A stretch of DNA of 49,913 bases from Candidatus Anaerostipes avistercoris (GTDB lineage Bacteria; Bacillota; Clostridia; Lachnospirales; Lachnospiraceae), in contig DWWD01000029.1 in NCBI GenBank assembly GCA_019119895.1, positions 1 through 49,913 on the forward strand, given 5' to 3'. A program made the position numbers and the translations under genes. Within the stretch, counting starts at the first letter, position 1, and every line of letters begins with the position of its first letter. Positions 47,670 through 49,913 of this stretch are shown piece by piece. The notes below the pieces were generated by a model. It was not told the DNA's origin, did not search any database, and saw only the letters and a list, made by a program, of their open reading frames with translations.

Positions 47670-49913
47670 CTATCTATCAGACATTTCTTTTAAGCGTTCG
47701 TATTTAGCTTCTGCGTTTGCTTTAGACTCTGCGAACAGCTCTTTAGCTCTTTCTGGGTTCTGACGAGACAGAGCGTTGTAACGAACTTCTCCCATCATGA
47801 ACTCTTCGTAGTCTGTTGTAGGTGCTTTAGAATCTAAGTGGAATGGATTCTTTCCTTCTTCTGCGAGTGATGGATTGAATCTGAAGAGGTTCCAGTATCC
47901 AGATGTTACTGCTTTCTTCTCTTCTGTCTGAGCAATCTTCATTCCGCCCTTGATTCCGTGGTTGATACATGGAGCGTATCCGATGATCAGTGATGGTCCT
48001 GGATATGCTTCTGCTTCAGCGATTGCTTTTACAGTCTGGTTGTAATCAGCACCCATAGCGATCTGTGCTACATATACATAGCCATAGCTCATTGCCATTG
48101 CTGCAAGGTCTTTCTTCTTAGTTCCTTTACCAGCTGCCTGGAACTGAGCGATTGCACCAAGGTTAGTAGCTTTAGATGCCTGTCCACCTGTGTTAGAGTA
48201 AACTTCTGTATCGAATACGAATACGTTTACATCTTCTCCAGATGCTAATACATGGTCAAGTCCACCGTAACCGATGTCGTATGCCCATCCGTCACCACCG
48301 AAGATCCACTGTGATTTCTTAGACAGGTAGTCTTTCATCTTAAGGATTTCTTTTGCTTCATCACATCCGCATGCTTCAAGAGCTGCAACTAATTTTTCTG
48401 TAGCTGCTCCGTTCTTGTTTCCATCTGCGTATGTATCAAGATATTCTGCTGCTGCTGCTTTTACATCTTCATTATCTGTAGAATCTGCTAATGCTGCAAC
48501 TTTTTCTTTTGTCTGTTCTCTTAATGTGTTCTGTCCTGTGAACATACCTAAACCAAACTCTGCGTTGTCTTCGAACAGTGAGTTAGCCCAGGCTGGTCCC
48601 TGTCCTTTCGCATTTGTTGTATATGGTGTAGCAGGTGCAGATCCACCCCAGATAGAAGAACATCCTGTTGCGTTAGCGATGTACATTCTTTCACCGAATA
48701 ACTGAGTGATCAGCTTAGCATATGGTGTTTCACCACAACCAGCACATGCTCCTGAGAACTCAAGTAATGGCTGTCTGAACTGGCTTCCCTTAACAGACTC
48801 AGCTTTGAATTTAGCAAGAACGTCTTCTTTTGCAGGTAATTTCTGACCATAATCGAATACTTCCTGCTGATCTCTCTGGCTGTCTAATGACTGCATAGAA
48901 AGTGCTTTTTCGCCTTTCTTTCCTGGACATACATTGACACAGGATCCGCATCCGAGACAGTCAAGAACTGTAACTGTCATAGCGAATTTATAACCAGGCA
49001 TTCCTGTCATATCAGCTGTCTTTGTAGCTGCAGGAGCTGCTGCTGCTTCTTCTTCTGTCATTGCAACCGGACGAATTGTTGCATGAGGACATACATATGC
49101 ACAGAAGTTACACTGGATACAGTTATCTGGATTCCAAGAAGGAACGTCTACTGCAACTCCACGTTTTTCAAATGCAGATGCTCCGAGAGGCATATGTCCG
49201 TCTGCATATGGAAGAAGGTCGCTGACTTTCAGTGAGTTACCAACCTGTCCGTTAACCGGATTCTGGATGTTATTGATGTAATCAACCAGTTTCTGATTTC
49301 CTTCTTTAGCTTCAACGAATAAGCTTTCTTCTTCACAGTCAGCCCATTCTGCCGGAACTGGCACTTCTACGATTGCTTTTGCACCAGCATCGATCGCTTC
49401 GTGGTTCATCTTAACGATGTGATCACCCTTCTTGCTGTAAGAAGCTGTTGCTGCATCTTTCATATATTTGATTGCATCTTCTTCAGGGATGATTCCTGAT
49501 AATTTGAAGAATGCTGACTGAAGGACTGTATTGATACGTCCGCCAAGTCCGATTTCTTTACCGATCTTGATACCATCGATAATATAGAACTTGATGTTAT
49601 GTTTTGCAAGGTATGCTTTTACCTGTCCTGGCAGGTGATCGCCAACTTCTTCCGGAGACCAGCTGCAGTTCAGCAGGAATGTTCCGCCGTCTTTCAGATC
49701 CTGTACCATATTGTATTTTGTTACATATGGTGCACAATGACAGGCAACAAAGTCTGCTTTATTGATCAGGTATGTAGATTTGATTGGGTCATCTCCGAAA
49801 CGTAAGTGGGACATTGTAACACCACCGGATTTCTTAGAGTCATAATCAAAGTATGCCTGAGCATATTTGTCTGTGTGGTCACCAATGATCTTGATAGAGT
49901 TCTTGTTAGCACC
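47670..49913 (-). CDS. nifJ: Pyruvate:ferredoxin (flavodoxin) oxidoreductase (partial, runs off the right edge)
   Basis: The visible 747 residues are the C-terminal part of a full-length enzyme of about 1180. The frame stays open to the last base of the window. Two ferredoxin-type 4Fe-4S motifs are clear (CIQCNFCAYVCPHA, CLGCGSCVNVCPG). The third cluster's cysteine region begins CAGCGETPY. The thiamin diphosphate motif is GGDGWAYDIGYGGLDH, with ends in NTGGQASKAT. It converts pyruvate and CoA to acetyl-CoA, CO2 and reduced ferredoxin, which can feed the [FeFe] hydrogenase whose maturase HydG is encoded at 9912. Codon use looks like that of a highly expressed gene (frequent GCT, CCA, CGT, AAC). 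Confidence 0.97.
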   Translation of the reverse strand, partial: GANKNSIKIIGDHTDKYAQAYFDYDSKKSGGVTMSHLRFGDDPIKSTYLINKADFVACHCAPYVTKYNMVQDLKDGGTFLLNCSWSPEEVGDHLPGQVKAYLAKHNIKFYIIDGIKIGKEIGLGGRINTVLQSAFFKLSGIIPEEDAIKYMKDAATASYSKKGDHIVKMNHEAIDAGAKAIVEVPVPAEWADCEEESLFVEAKEGNQKLVDYINNIQNPVNGQVGNSLKVSDLLPYADGHMPLGASAFEKRGVAVDVPSWNPDNCIQCNFCAYVCPHATIRPVAMTEEEAAAAPAATKTADMTGMPGYKFAMTVTVLDCLGCGSCVNVCPGKKGEKALSMQSLDSQRDQQEVFDYGQKLPAKEDVLAKFKAESVKGSQFRQPLLEFSGACAGCGETPYAKLITQLFGERMYIANATGCSSIWGGSAPATPYTTNAKGQGPAWANSLFEDNAEFGLGMFTGQNTLREQTKEKVAALADSTDNEDVKAAAAEYLDTYADGNKNGAATEKLVAALEACGCDEAKEILKMKDYLSKKSQWIFGGDGWAYDIGYGGLDHVLASGEDVNVFVFDTEVYSNTGGQASKATNLGAIAQFQAAGKGTKKKDLAAMAMSYGYVYVAQIAMGADYNQTVKAIAEAEAYPGPSLIIGYAPCINHGIKGGMKIAQTEEKKAVTSGYWNLFRFNPSLAEEGKNPFHLDSKAPTTDYEEFMMGEVRYNALSRQNPERAKELFAESKANAEAKYERLKEMSDR

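Noticed and set aside
1-49913. CRISPR arrays, tRNA or rRNA genes, transposases, prophage genes
   Set aside because: No regularly spaced repeats, cloverleaf-like sequences, or recognisable transposase, integrase or phage proteins were seen in either strand.

Overview
The window looks like a chromosomal segment of a low-to-mid GC Firmicute, most likely a Lachnospiraceae gut anaerobe. The support is AGGAGG-type ribosome binding sites, U-tract intrinsic terminators, the Clostridia-style short NadB, an [FeFe]-hydrogenase maturase, a pyruvate:ferredoxin oxidoreductase and many PTS systems with PRD regulators. No tRNA, rRNA, insertion sequence, prophage or CRISPR array was seen. The genus is an inference from gene content only.

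Left part (1-8.5 kb): a galactitol-family PTS operon on the minus strand (IIC, IIA, IIB, polyol-phosphate dehydrogenase, and a ribulose-phosphate-3-epimerase cut by the window edge). It is preceded by a PRD/EIIA activator and a LysR regulator that overlap by four bases. A class II aldolase and a second zinc dehydrogenase are transcribed divergently from the LysR gene. The epimerase suggests a pentitol rather than galactitol as substrate.

Middle-left (8.5-21 kb): queF; a leader with promoter and terminator ahead of a TM1266-like regulator, hydG and a CoA-pyrophosphatase Nudix gene; a minus-strand operon joining an unknown protein, a VanRS-like two-component pair and a CBS/DRTGG manganese pyrophosphatase; a 5'-truncated patatin gene; a HAD phosphatase; a TPP riboswitch with thiC; and an NSS transporter.

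Middle (21-34 kb): small membrane and secreted proteins, the nadABC operon, and a mannose-family PTS operon (IIA-IIB-IIC-IID, zinc dehydrogenase, FGGY kinase, zinc-ribbon protein, and its own HPr). The operon is divergent from a class II ketose-bisphosphate aldolase. Together these could form one route: PTS uptake, oxidation of a sugar-alcohol phosphate, a second phosphorylation, then aldol cleavage. The HPr carries Asn where the regulatory Ser46 normally sits. The shared divergent promoter region holds four TTTGCGCAA-like motifs placed almost symmetrically around two extended -10 promoters.

Right part (34-50 kb): a heterodimeric ABC exporter co-oriented with a PRD regulator; a nucleotidyltransferase; rpe-mrp; an Na/Pi cotransporter with a four-repeat Pho box; a GntR/YtrA-type ABC operon with its operator; and the 3' part of nifJ. 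Two intergenic promoter-terminator pairs (about 8585-8653 and 40568-40704, both minus strand) look like unannotated small RNAs.
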